Assembly: GCA_030550155.1 (NCBI GenBank)
Contig: JAUQPZ010000002.1
Span: forward strand, 65,568 to 103,807
Direction of reading: 5' to 3'
Origin: Thermoproteota archaeon
GTDB lineage: Archaea; Thermoproteota; Nitrososphaeria_A; Caldarchaeales; Calditenuaceae
Length of the DNA stretch: 38,240 nucleotides
Positions within the stretch are counted from its first letter, which is position 1. Each line of letters opens with the position of its first letter. Of this stretch, positions 8,030 through 14,948 are shown in pieces. The position numbers and the translations under genes were made by a program. The notes under the pieces were generated by a model. That model saw nothing but the letters and a program-made list of their open reading frames with translations. It was not told the origin of the DNA and searched no databases.

Positions 8030-8728
8030 GTGGGAGACATAGAGGCTCTCCGGAGACGGGTTCACGTCATCCTTAACAGCATGCCCGAGCTGGGAGAATT
8101 CTGTGACCGATGCCTAAATACGATGCGCTGGGGCGGAAGCGTCGTTCTCATGGTCGTCGACGCCGCCCTGACATCCAGCGGCCTAAACTACTTCACTGCG
8201 GTTGTTCCCAAGATCATGCAATTCTCGGAGAGGTTTGTGGAAAAAGGGGTCTACGACTCTCTCATCAAACTAAGCAGGCTAGACATAGGCTCTGCTCTCC
8301 CCCTTCTCAGAAACGAGAGGTGCTGGAGAGTAGCCAGAGAAGTGGCAGCCTCTCTCAAATGCTTCGGAGAGGAAGACCGGGAGGCCCTGAGAAACTGGGC
8401 CGCGCTCTCAGACCTTGAGAAGTGGAGGCTCGACCCCGTCGGCTCGCTGAAAGGTGTGGGGCTGGTAACCTACCAGTATCTGAGGATGATGGGTGGCGTC
8501 GACACAGTCATGCCTGACAGAGTGGTGAAGCGGGTGATGAACAGGCTTCTAGCTGAGGCCGGATTCCAACCAGTCTGGAGAGACCTCGACTTCATCAAGA
8601 CCGTATCCAAAGTCGCTGCAGAGATGGGTGTGAGGCCGGTTGAGCTATGCTGGATGACCTGGCTACACGAAGGCGAAAGCACCAAGCTTCGCTCAAAAGC
8701 CACACCCTCCATCCTGCTCAAGATATAA
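8030..8728 (+). CDS. Putative helix-hairpin-helix (HhH-GPD-like) protein
   Basis: I do not recognise a named family. The protein is about 232 residues and mostly helical. Around residues 140-165 it has 'LKGVGLVTYQYLRMMGG' followed by 'VDTVMPDRVVKRVM'. This resembles a helix-hairpin-helix followed by the 'VDxxxxR' aspartate region of HhH-GPD DNA glycosylases. No C-terminal four-Cys iron-sulfur loop is present. A base-excision or DNA-binding role is a weak inference. I chose GTG 8030 because a TATA box at 7990-7999 would place the transcript start near 8020. An in-frame TTG at 8000 directly adjoins that box and is unlikely. The gene sits between rpl10 and rpl1, on the same strand as rpl1. Confidence 0.55.
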   Translation: MGDIEALRRRVHVILNSMPELGEFCDRCLNTMRWGGSVVLMVVDAALTSSGLNYFTAVVPKIMQFSERFVEKGVYDSLIKLSRLDIGSALPLLRNERCWRVAREVAASLKCFGEEDREALRNWAALSDLEKWRLDPVGSLKGVGLVTYQYLRMMGGVDTVMPDRVVKRVMNRLLAEAGFQPVWRDLDFIKTVSKVAAEMGVRPVELCWMTWLHEGESTKLRSKATPSILLKI

Positions 8729-8765
8729 GCCACACTCGCCCCTCTCCTCACATAACGAGACTAAA

Positions 8766-8774
8766 CATATAAAC
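8766..8774 (+). promoter_or_regulatory. TATA box for rpl1
   Basis: 'catataaac' lies about 27 bases upstream of the ATG at 8797, implying a leaderless mRNA and a promoter separate from the rest of the L11 block. Confidence 0.5.
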
Positions 8775-8796
8775 AGCCCATCCTTTTTAAACCCAG

Positions 8797-9462
8797 ATGT
8801 CCGCAGCGTTGGAGCTGGATAAAGGCATTCGCGAGGCGCTCAATAAGAGGGTGGAGAGGGGGTTTAAGCAGTCTGTGGAGCTCGTGATAAATCTTAGGGA
8901 CATTGACGTGAGCAAGCCTGAGAAGCGTTTCAGCGAGGTCGTGGAGCTTCCTCACGGGCTGGGTGGCGCGGCTAATAGGATAGCCGTGGTGGCGACGGGC
9001 GAGCTAGCACTAAGGGCAACTAGGTCGCCGAGTGTGGACAGGGTCTTCGAGAGGCAGGAGATCGAGGCGCTTATCGGGAATAAGAAGGCTGCCAAGAAGC
9101 TCGTCAGACAATACGACTTTTTCCTCGTCGAGCCTCAGCTGGTGCCTGTGGTGGCGAGGGCTCTCGGCGCTGCTTTGGGCGGCGTAGGTAAGGCGCCAAC
9201 ACCTATACCGGCGAACGTGGACATTAACGAAATCGCGGCAAGATATAAGAGGAGTGTCGTGGCAAGGGTGAGGAAGGTTCCTCAAGTGATGTGCGTTGTA
9301 GGGACAGAGGACATGGGCGCTGGGCAGCTGTTGGAGAACGCTAGAGCAGTGATTGAGAGGGTTGTCTCGAAGCTGGAGAACGGGTGGGGAAATGTTAAGT
9401 CGGTGGTCTTGAAGCTGAGTATGAGCCCGCCTGTGGAGATTAGGCCTGAGAGGCGGAGATAG
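8797..9462 (+). CDS. rpl1: Large subunit ribosomal protein L1
   Basis: L1 forms the mobile stalk near the E site and in some archaea represses its own operon. The 221-residue protein has the L1 fold: 'KQSVELVINLRDIDVSKPEKRF' for the first strands and rRNA contact, a central Rossmann-like domain ('QYDFFLVEPQLVPVVARALG'), and the C-terminal 'NGWGNVKSVVLKLSMSPPVEI'. The start is ATG 8797. Usually rpl1 is co-directional with rpl11 and rpl10. Here it is inverted and converges on rpl11 with a 23-base 3' overlap. Confidence 0.95.
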   Translation: MSAALELDKGIREALNKRVERGFKQSVELVINLRDIDVSKPEKRFSEVVELPHGLGGAANRIAVVATGELALRATRSPSVDRVFERQEIEALIGNKKAAKKLVRQYDFFLVEPQLVPVVARALGAALGGVGKAPTPIPANVDINEIAARYKRSVVARVRKVPQVMCVVGTEDMGAGQLLENARAVIERVVSKLENGWGNVKSVVLKLSMSPPVEIRPERRR

Positions 9463-9943
9463 ACTCAGAGAACAGCTCGTCGTACTCCCCACTCATTAGC
9501 TCACGGATGAAATCTTTCGGATTCTTACCATCTATGGTGACGCCCATGCTTACGCAGGTCCCGGCCACGGTAAGAGCCGCGGCCTTCAGACTCTTCGACC
9601 TAAGCTGAGACATCTTCAGCTTCGTTATCTTTAAGAGGCTCTCCAGCGATAAGTCCCCTACAGCGTCCTTCCCCGCAGCCCCGGACCCCTTCTCAATCCC
9701 CAGCTCCCTGGCTATCAGGGCGACGGTGCTGGGAAGGCCGACCTCGACGGTAAACTGCTTAGTCTCCGCGTCCACCCTGACGATGACAGTTACAGGCATC
9801 CCCCTGAACTCTGCTGTCTTCCGATTGATCTCCTCGATGAGTTGAAGGACGTTTATTCCCAGGGGCGTGAGGGCCGGCCCTATTGGCGGGCCAGCGGTAG
9901 CTCTGCCACCCTCAACCAAGAACTTGTAGGTTCTCTCAGGCAC
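9440..9943 (-). CDS. rpl11: Large subunit ribosomal protein L11
   Basis: L11 binds the GTPase-associated centre of 23S rRNA. The 167-residue protein has the hallmark 'ATAGPPIGPALTPLGINV' N-terminus and the C-terminal RNA-binding domain with 'LTVAGTCVSMGVTIDGKNP'. The start is GTG 9943, with an AAGGAG six bases upstream, so this gene uses a Shine-Dalgarno rather than a leaderless start. That fits an internal position in the secE-nusG-rpl11 operon. The stop overlaps the convergent rpl1 by 23 bases. Confidence 0.96.
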   Translation of the reverse strand: MPERTYKFLVEGGRATAGPPIGPALTPLGINVLQLIEEINRKTAEFRGMPVTVIVRVDAETKQFTVEVGLPSTVALIARELGIEKGSGAAGKDAVGDLSLESLLKITKLKMSQLRSKSLKAAALTVAGTCVSMGVTIDGKNPKDFIRELMSGEYDELFSESISASQA

Positions 9944-10011
9944 AATAGCTCCTTAAGCCTCGCCCTCAATAAATACCTGCTACGAGGCCAAGCCAAGAGC
10001 CTCTCAAGCCC

Positions 10012-10473
10012 TTACCTCTGCTGGGCTGGGCGGAGGTGCCGCGCAGGAACTGAGATGGGGAGTGGATAAGTGCTCTCTATGAGCTCGATGGTCACCAAGT
10101 TCTTCTGCCTGTCCACGCGTAGGACTTTGCCTGTCACTCCCCTCAGAGGGCCCGCTATAACCTCCACCAGGGCCCCCTCATTGATTGTCTCGATGACTGG
10201 CCGCTCAACTATGTGGTCTTTCAACTCATCTATGGTTACAGCTGTTACAGGTTTCGATTTGACGTGCATGACGCCCTGAGTCACAAGCGCAACCTTGTCT
10301 TTGTCCACACCCTCTACAAAGACGTACCCCTTAATCATGGGGAGGATGAATATCGAGGAGATCTCGTCTGAAGATTCGTCTATCCTGTTCATCAAGAGTC
10401 TCGCGACGTTCTTCTCCTGCCCAACGGTTGTCCTGATCGCGAATATCTGGTATTTCTTCTCCTGCTGGCTCAA
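10012..10473 (-). CDS. spt5: Transcription elongation factor Spt5/NusG
   Basis: Spt5 clamps RNA polymerase and raises processivity. The 153-residue archaeal form has an NGN domain (about residues 7-90: 'YQIFAIRTTVGQEKNVARLL', 'PMIKGYVFVEG') and one KOW domain (about 98-150: 'EVIAGPLRGVTGKVLRVD'). The start is TTG 10473. It overlaps the secE stop codon as TTGA and has GGTGGAG a few bases upstream, a convincing coupling signal. The order secE-nusG-rpl11 is conserved across prokaryotes. Confidence 0.95.
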   Translation of the reverse strand: MSQQEKKYQIFAIRTTVGQEKNVARLLMNRIDESSDEISSIFILPMIKGYVFVEGVDKDKVALVTQGVMHVKSKPVTAVTIDELKDHIVERPVIETINEGALVEVIAGPLRGVTGKVLRVDRQKNLVTIELIESTYPLPISVPARHLRPAQQR

Positions 10474-10646
10474 AGGGCTCCACCCTGAAATACCAGCATC
10501 AGAAACCTAATCAGGAATGAGATGGCTCCAAGGAGAAATATCCCTATGAGGACGATTCTGCCTAAGACTGTGTAGGTCTCCTTGCTCGGCTTCTGGGACA
10601 CTCTCAACACTACTAGGACCGACTTCGCAAATTGTCTGACTCCCAT
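10470..10646 (-). CDS. secE: Preprotein translocase subunit SecE/Sec61-gamma
   Basis: This is a 58-residue protein read from ATG 10646 to TGA at 10470. It has an amphipathic N-terminal part ('VLRVSQKPSKETYTVLG') and one C-terminal membrane helix ('IVLIGIFLLGAISFLI'), the standard archaeal SecE layout. The conserved 'RVxQKPxKxEY'-like stretch is the family signature. SecE clamps the SecY channel. It overlaps spt5 as TTGA. A TATA box about 27 bases upstream suggests it leads the secE-spt5-rpl11 operon. Its small size makes it easy to miss in automated calling. Confidence 0.9.
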   Translation of the reverse strand: MGVRQFAKSVLVVLRVSQKPSKETYTVLGRIVLIGIFLLGAISFLIRFLMLVFQGGAL

Positions 10647-10670
10647 CTATCGAGTATCTCGCGCCCCCGC

Positions 10671-10679
10671 CTATATAAT
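10671..10679 (-). promoter_or_regulatory. TATA box for secE-spt5-rpl11
   Basis: 'ctatataat' lies about 25-30 bases upstream of the secE ATG at 10646 on the minus strand. Confidence 0.5.
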
Positions 10680-10690
10680 GTTTAGTTTAG

Positions 10691-12586
10691 CTAGAGAATT
10701 CCCGAGAGTCTCATGAGGAGGTAGAAGAGTAGGATGACCATGCCTACTGCTACTCCGCTGATGTTTATGTTGCTGCTGCCGGTTTGGAGGTATCGGATAA
10801 TTTCCACGAGCCTTTGGAATCCCTTAGCGGAGGCGTAGTTTATCCCGTCTATCACCCTCTCCTCCACCCCCCTTCTCAGAGCCGCCGACATCTTGGAGAA
10901 GCCGTCAACAAATATGGCCTTATAGATAGAGTCTATGTAGTATCTGTTCTCGACCAATGAGTGTATCGCTCCCAGAATTGGCCCGCTTCTCGCCAATTCT
11001 GGACTGACGAGCCGCCTGATGTAGAATAGGTATGCGATTAAGAGGCCGGCGGAGATTATCCCCGCTGAGAGTAAGTAAGTCGTTGCTGGGACTTTGACCT
11101 CCTCGTGCAACCCTATGTAGTGGTGGAGCTCAGCCTCGAGGGGCGGTAGGCCTGTCAGTGTTAGGGCTGCGAGGACTATCAGGGGCGCGGTCATGGTTTT
11201 CGGTGCCTCGCCGTGGCCATGATGTGTTGGGTTCGTTTTCTGCGCACCTAGGAATATTTTGCTGAGCCATCTGAAGCTATAGATCACCGTGAGAATAGAG
11301 GCCGAGGCCACGAGTAGGAGCGGAAGCCAGGCGCCGCTCTCTATAAGGGCGCCGAGCACTATGTCCTTGCTGAAGAATCCGTTAAAGGGCGGAATCCCTG
11401 ATAGAGACAGAACACCAATCATCGATGTATAGAATGTGATTGGCATGTATCTTCTGAGCCCGCCCATCTCGTCGATATTATTTGTCCCAACAAAGTGTAT
11501 GACGCACCCAGATGCTAGGAACAAGAGGGCCTTGAAGATGGAGTGGCTGAGGAGGTGAAAGACTCCTCCGAACCAGCCGATAGCGGTGCCGACCCCCAAA
11601 GCAGTAAACATGAGCGCGAGCTGACTGATTGTCGAGTAAGCTATCACTCGTTTGATGTCGTTCGTTACTAGGCCCATGCTAGCTGAGAAGAGGGCGGTGA
11701 ATCCGCCTATCATCGCGATAGTCGTCAGCCAGTCTGAGAGCTGAGCGGGTGTGAAATGCTCGAATGGGACTATCGTGAAGCTGTACCGCGAGACCAGGTA
11801 GACTCCCGCCTTCACCATCGTTGCGGCGTGGATGAGCGCGGATACAGGTGTGGGCCCCTCCATGGCGTCCGGCAACCAAACGTGGAGGGGGAACTGGGCC
11901 GACTTACCCACCGCCCCCCCAAATGCGAGCAGAAGTATTAGTGTCAGGAACCGCGGGTCGAGAGCCCCCGTCGATAGTCTCTGCTCTGCGATGTGTCTGA
12001 GCTCAGTGAACTCGAACGTGTTGAATGTGGCGTATGTGAGCAGAATTGAGGCGAGGAGTAGGATGTCTCCAACCCTTGTTGTTACGAAAGCCTTTATCGC
12101 GGCCTCCCTCGCCTCTCTCCTCTGAACGTAGTGGCCTATGAGGGCATAGCTACATATCCCTACTATCTCCCAGCCGATATAGAGTCCGATAAGATTTGAG
12201 GATGTGACGAGTAGGACCATCCCGCCTATGAAGAGCGTCATGAAGAAGAAGAATCGCCCAACCCCCTCTTCATGGGCCATGTAGCCAATGGAGTAAACCA
12301 TGATCAGGGTGCCTATCCCCGTCGCTATCGAGGCCATTATCACGGAAAGAGGGTCAAGCAGAACTCCGAGGCCGATGGAGCCGCCGGGAAGACTAATCCA
12401 CTCAGCCCTGACGAGGATGGTGTTTCCACCAGATACTCTCGGGATGAATTGGAGCGTGAGAAAGGCGGTAATAGCGACCACGGCTACGGCGAAAATTTCT
12501 CCAATGCGCCTCGAGAGACGCATTAGCCCGGGCACCGCGAAGGCCGCAGTCAAAGGTAGCAGCCAGATAAGCCACGCCTCAAGCAT
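10691..12586 (-). CDS. nuoL: NuoL-like proton-translocating NADH dehydrogenase subunit (or MnhA-type antiporter)
   Basis: This is a 631-residue polytopic membrane protein. It has the proton-pump core of the NuoL/Mrp family: 'GIGTLIMVYSIGYMAHEEG', 'LIGLYIGWEIVGICSYALIGHY' with the key Glu, 'FPLHVWLPDAMEGPTPVSALIHAATMVKAGVYL', and a C-terminal amphipathic segment plus a last membrane helix. Length matches NuoL. In complex I it pumps protons at the membrane-arm tip. No other nuo genes are nearby, so it could serve a dispersed complex I, a membrane hydrogenase or another Mrp-like complex. The start is ATG 12586, with a preceding in-frame TTG, and a TATA-like box about 27 bases upstream. Confidence 0.85.
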   Translation of the reverse strand: MLEAWLIWLLPLTAAFAVPGLMRLSRRIGEIFAVAVVAITAFLTLQFIPRVSGGNTILVRAEWISLPGGSIGLGVLLDPLSVIMASIATGIGTLIMVYSIGYMAHEEGVGRFFFFMTLFIGGMVLLVTSSNLIGLYIGWEIVGICSYALIGHYVQRREAREAAIKAFVTTRVGDILLLASILLTYATFNTFEFTELRHIAEQRLSTGALDPRFLTLILLLAFGGAVGKSAQFPLHVWLPDAMEGPTPVSALIHAATMVKAGVYLVSRYSFTIVPFEHFTPAQLSDWLTTIAMIGGFTALFSASMGLVTNDIKRVIAYSTISQLALMFTALGVGTAIGWFGGVFHLLSHSIFKALLFLASGCVIHFVGTNNIDEMGGLRRYMPITFYTSMIGVLSLSGIPPFNGFFSKDIVLGALIESGAWLPLLLVASASILTVIYSFRWLSKIFLGAQKTNPTHHGHGEAPKTMTAPLIVLAALTLTGLPPLEAELHHYIGLHEEVKVPATTYLLSAGIISAGLLIAYLFYIRRLVSPELARSGPILGAIHSLVENRYYIDSIYKAIFVDGFSKMSAALRRGVEERVIDGINYASAKGFQRLVEIIRYLQTGSSNINISGVAVGMVILLFYLLMRLSGIL

Positions 12587-12607
12587 CAATAGAAGTTGGC
12601 GAGGCGT

Positions 12608-12617
12608 CTATATTTTA
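12608..12617 (-). promoter_or_regulatory. TATA box for nuoL-like gene
   Basis: On the minus strand 'taaaatatag' is centred about 26 bases upstream of the ATG at 12586. Confidence 0.45.
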
Positions 12618-12704
12618 ACCCGTTTATTAGTCCGGAGACAGATAAAGGAATGGTGAGCGCTGTGTGGGCTAGCGCTGAAATGAGAGCGGAAGGTACAGAT
12701 GCCT

Positions 12705-13319
12705 CTACTGCCTCAAAACCATGGACAGGGTATCTCTTATCTCTTCGACGGTCATCTCGGGAGTCAATATGTATCTGAGGATGTGGTTTCTGTCGGCGAC
12801 ATATATCACAGCGCTGTGGCTAACATAGTAGGTTTCTCCACTCGATGAGACGGCTTCATAATCCTCGGACCTCGCAGCCCCATAGAGGCTCCAAACCCTT
12901 CTCAACTCCTCAATATCGCCTGTCAAAGCAATTGTGTCCGGATAGTATCTCGCCACCCACTCCGCAAGCCTCTCAGGAACGTCTCGGACCGGGTCAACCG
13001 TGATGAAGATAACGGCGAAGGAGGCACCAGGCCTCGGCAGGGCCTTTAAAGACTCTGAGATCTTCCTCATAGCCAGAGGACAGACATCGGGACAATTGGT
13101 GTAGCCGAAGAACAATATCACAGGCCTCCCCCTCACGTTCTCGAGGCTGAAACTTTCATTCCGCTGGTCAACCAGCGTGAAGTCTGGGAGGGGCCTGCCG
13201 CCTGAGACAGAGACTAACCCTCTCTCAAGTTGAGTGCCTGTCTGAAAGTATTGTGAAAAGAAAAATGCTAGCCCCGTAAGAATGGTCACGAGTACAGCCA
13301 GCTGAATTTTAATTTTCAT
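12705..13319 (-). CDS. sco1: Sco1/SenC family copper chaperone (thioredoxin fold)
   Basis: Sco proteins deliver copper to, or reduce thiols of, the CuA site of oxidases and other cuproproteins outside the membrane. The 204-residue protein has an N-terminal membrane anchor (about residues 5-24). It then has the Sco thioredoxin core with the CxxxC copper motif (Cys76, Cys80 in 'NCPDVCP') and the distal ligand His168 ('VSHSAV'). All three copper ligands are present. The ATG start overlaps the stop of the multicopper gene as ATGA, so the two are coupled. No cytochrome oxidase subunit is in the window, so its client is probably the adjacent cupredoxin protein (inference). Confidence 0.9.
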   Translation of the reverse strand: MKIKIQLAVLVTILTGLAFFFSQYFQTGTQLERGLVSVSGGRPLPDFTLVDQRNESFSLENVRGRPVILFFGYTNCPDVCPLAMRKISESLKALPRPGASFAVIFITVDPVRDVPERLAEWVARYYPDTIALTGDIEELRRVWSLYGAARSEDYEAVSSSGETYYVSHSAVIYVADRNHILRYILTPEMTVEEIRDTLSMVLRQ

Positions 13320-14788
13320 GAGGGTCTTGGCCGTCTACTTTGGATTGCCGCAGCCGAGATAATGACCCCGATCCCTATGAGAAACGCCAGCAACGCTGTG
13401 AGGTCCACCGAGGCTCCTCCGCCGCCTCCAAACATGGAGGCCCTATACACAACCAGCTCGCCCTTCATATATGGGTGGATGCCGCAGATATAGCTGTAGT
13501 TGCCTTCCTTAGCTAGGGAGATGGTGTAGCTCTCAGCATTCTTCAAGAGCTCCGAGGCGAAAGTCTCCGGTCCGGAGACCGCGGCCACATTATGTTGCCC
13601 CGTGACCTCGCCGGATCCGATGCTCAAGACATCTTCGTTCACCCACGTCACTTTTGACCCCACAGGGATCTTCGCAGCCTTTGGGTAAAAGCTGTTACCG
13701 ATTATTCTTATCACAACGGTTGTGCCCGGGTAGAATGTTTGGGCTTCCCCTCGTTCTTCTTGAGTGGGCTCGAAAGGCGCGATGACGCGCTTCACCAACC
13801 TTGCCTCTGTGGGGGGTGGGCCGTTAGGCAGAACGATGCTCGACCGCTCTTGGTCAACCTTCGACGAGATGTAACCGGCCGCGCCTTTTAATGTCTGTGT
13901 ACCAAAGGCATGTGTAACGAGTAGGAAGTTCCCCTCGGCGGGAACACGCCACTCAATGACGTAAGAGTCAGTCGGGCCTACAACCACGGTTTGGAGACCT
14001 CGCTCAACGTTTCTGGGGTTCCCGCCATGGTAGACATACTCCCAGATGCCGCCTACCGCGTGGAAGCTGGATACAAGGTTTGGCCCCACATTCAGGAAAT
14101 AAAACCTGACGTAGTCTCCAGGCCGCGCCCTTATCGGGTCTGTCAGATACCTAAAGACTCTTCCGTTGAAAAGCACGTAGACGGGCTTTCCATCGACGAA
14201 GTCTTTCCCATTGAGGTAAATCTCGTGTTGGACGAGGAAAACCTTCAGGTCTGGCTCTCTCCCCAGCTCCTCCTCAAGCATGTATTTTACACTCTTGGGC
14301 TCAACCACTATCATTCCATACATGCCAGCCATCGTGTGGGTCAATATGCCGTGGCCACCCGGGGCGCAGTGATACATGTAAATGCCAGGGAAGTCTGCCT
14401 TGAATAACACCGACTTGGCCTCGCCTGGTGCCACGCTCCCAACGAACATGGATGTCTGCGTGTTCGCCGCATGAATCGATGCTCCGTGAGTGTATTTGCC
14501 CTCGTTCTTGATGGTTATCTCAACTACGTCGCCCTCCTCGACATAGATGAGAGGCCCTGGTACAGTTCCGTTGAAGGTCCAAGCCTTGAAGACGACGCCG
14601 TCATCTATCAGGACGTCTGTCTCATCGGTTATCAAGAGGAACCTCTTATTCGGCTCTGCTCCTGGTGGCGGGTTGCCGGGCACGTCGGCGTATACTATTG
14701 TCGGGGTTGCTGCAGCAGTGTTGATGATGAACGCGTAAAGGATTAGGATGCTCGCTAACGGTGCAAAAGATGATGCGACTGCCCGCAT
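13316..14788 (-). CDS. Membrane-anchored three-cupredoxin protein, NirK-like multicopper family
   Basis: The 490-residue protein has an N-terminal signal helix, two NirK-type cupredoxin domains (about 45-315), a third plastocyanin-like domain (about 350-450), a Gly linker and a C-terminal membrane helix (about 463-482). Type 1 copper ligands in domain 1 are His101, Cys141, His151 and Met156. Likely type 2 ligands are His106, His140 and His293. The third domain keeps its own type 1 set (His399, Cys435, His438, Met441). The nitrite reductase catalytic Asp (position minus 2 from the first type 2 His) is Ser104, and the catalytic His of domain 2 aligns to a non-His residue. Nitrite reduction is therefore doubtful. 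ATG 14788 was chosen over an in-frame TTG two codons upstream because a TATA-like box lies about 25 bases away. Confidence 0.82.
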   Translation of the reverse strand: MRAVASSFAPLASILILYAFIINTAAATPTIVYADVPGNPPPGAEPNKRFLLITDETDVLIDDGVVFKAWTFNGTVPGPLIYVEEGDVVEITIKNEGKYTHGASIHAANTQTSMFVGSVAPGEAKSVLFKADFPGIYMYHCAPGGHGILTHTMAGMYGMIVVEPKSVKYMLEEELGREPDLKVFLVQHEIYLNGKDFVDGKPVYVLFNGRVFRYLTDPIRARPGDYVRFYFLNVGPNLVSSFHAVGGIWEYVYHGGNPRNVERGLQTVVVGPTDSYVIEWRVPAEGNFLLVTHAFGTQTLKGAAGYISSKVDQERSSIVLPNGPPPTEARLVKRVIAPFEPTQEERGEAQTFYPGTTVVIRIIGNSFYPKAAKIPVGSKVTWVNEDVLSIGSGEVTGQHNVAAVSGPETFASELLKNAESYTISLAKEGNYSYICGIHPYMKGELVVYRASMFGGGGGASVDLTALLAFLIGIGVIISAAAIQSRRPRPS

Positions 14789-14804
14789 GCTCAACTCAAC
14801 TAGC

Positions 14805-14812
14805 TAGTATAG
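14805..14812 (-). promoter_or_regulatory. TATA-like box for the multicopper-sco1 operon
   Basis: 'tagtatag' (minus strand 'ctatacta') lies about 20-25 bases upstream of the ATG at 14788. The 160-base divergent region to the HTH gene probably holds the operator sites for this module. Confidence 0.35.
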
Positions 14813-14910
14813 GGGCGTAGCATTAACGGGGATGGGCAACCCTGTTGCATAGTAGGGGGCCTCGGCTGAGTAGAGATGCATGATTTTGTATGCAGGCCAT
14901 CCTCCAGCCC

Positions 14911-14937
14911 TGTATAAATACCGCGCCCCATATAAAG
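14911..14937 (+). promoter_or_regulatory. Tandem TATA-like boxes for the HTH regulator
   Basis: Two TATA-like elements, 'tgtataaata' (14911-14920) and 'catataaagg' (14930-14938), are separated by a C-rich BRE-like stretch. The first predicts a transcript start near 14941, just before the ATG at 14949. The second may be decoy, auxiliary or regulatory. Confidence 0.45.
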
Positions 14938-14948
14938 GGGTAGAAAAG

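Noticed and set aside
13991-14407. Open frame of 138 codons on the plus strand across the multicopper gene
   Set aside because: It is antisense to a protein with clear cupredoxin ligands and shows no recognisable domain or promoter.
13316-14788. Straight annotation as copper nitrite reductase NirK
   Set aside because: The catalytic Asp and second-domain His do not appear to be present, and an extra cupredoxin domain and anchor are added. A family-level call is safer.
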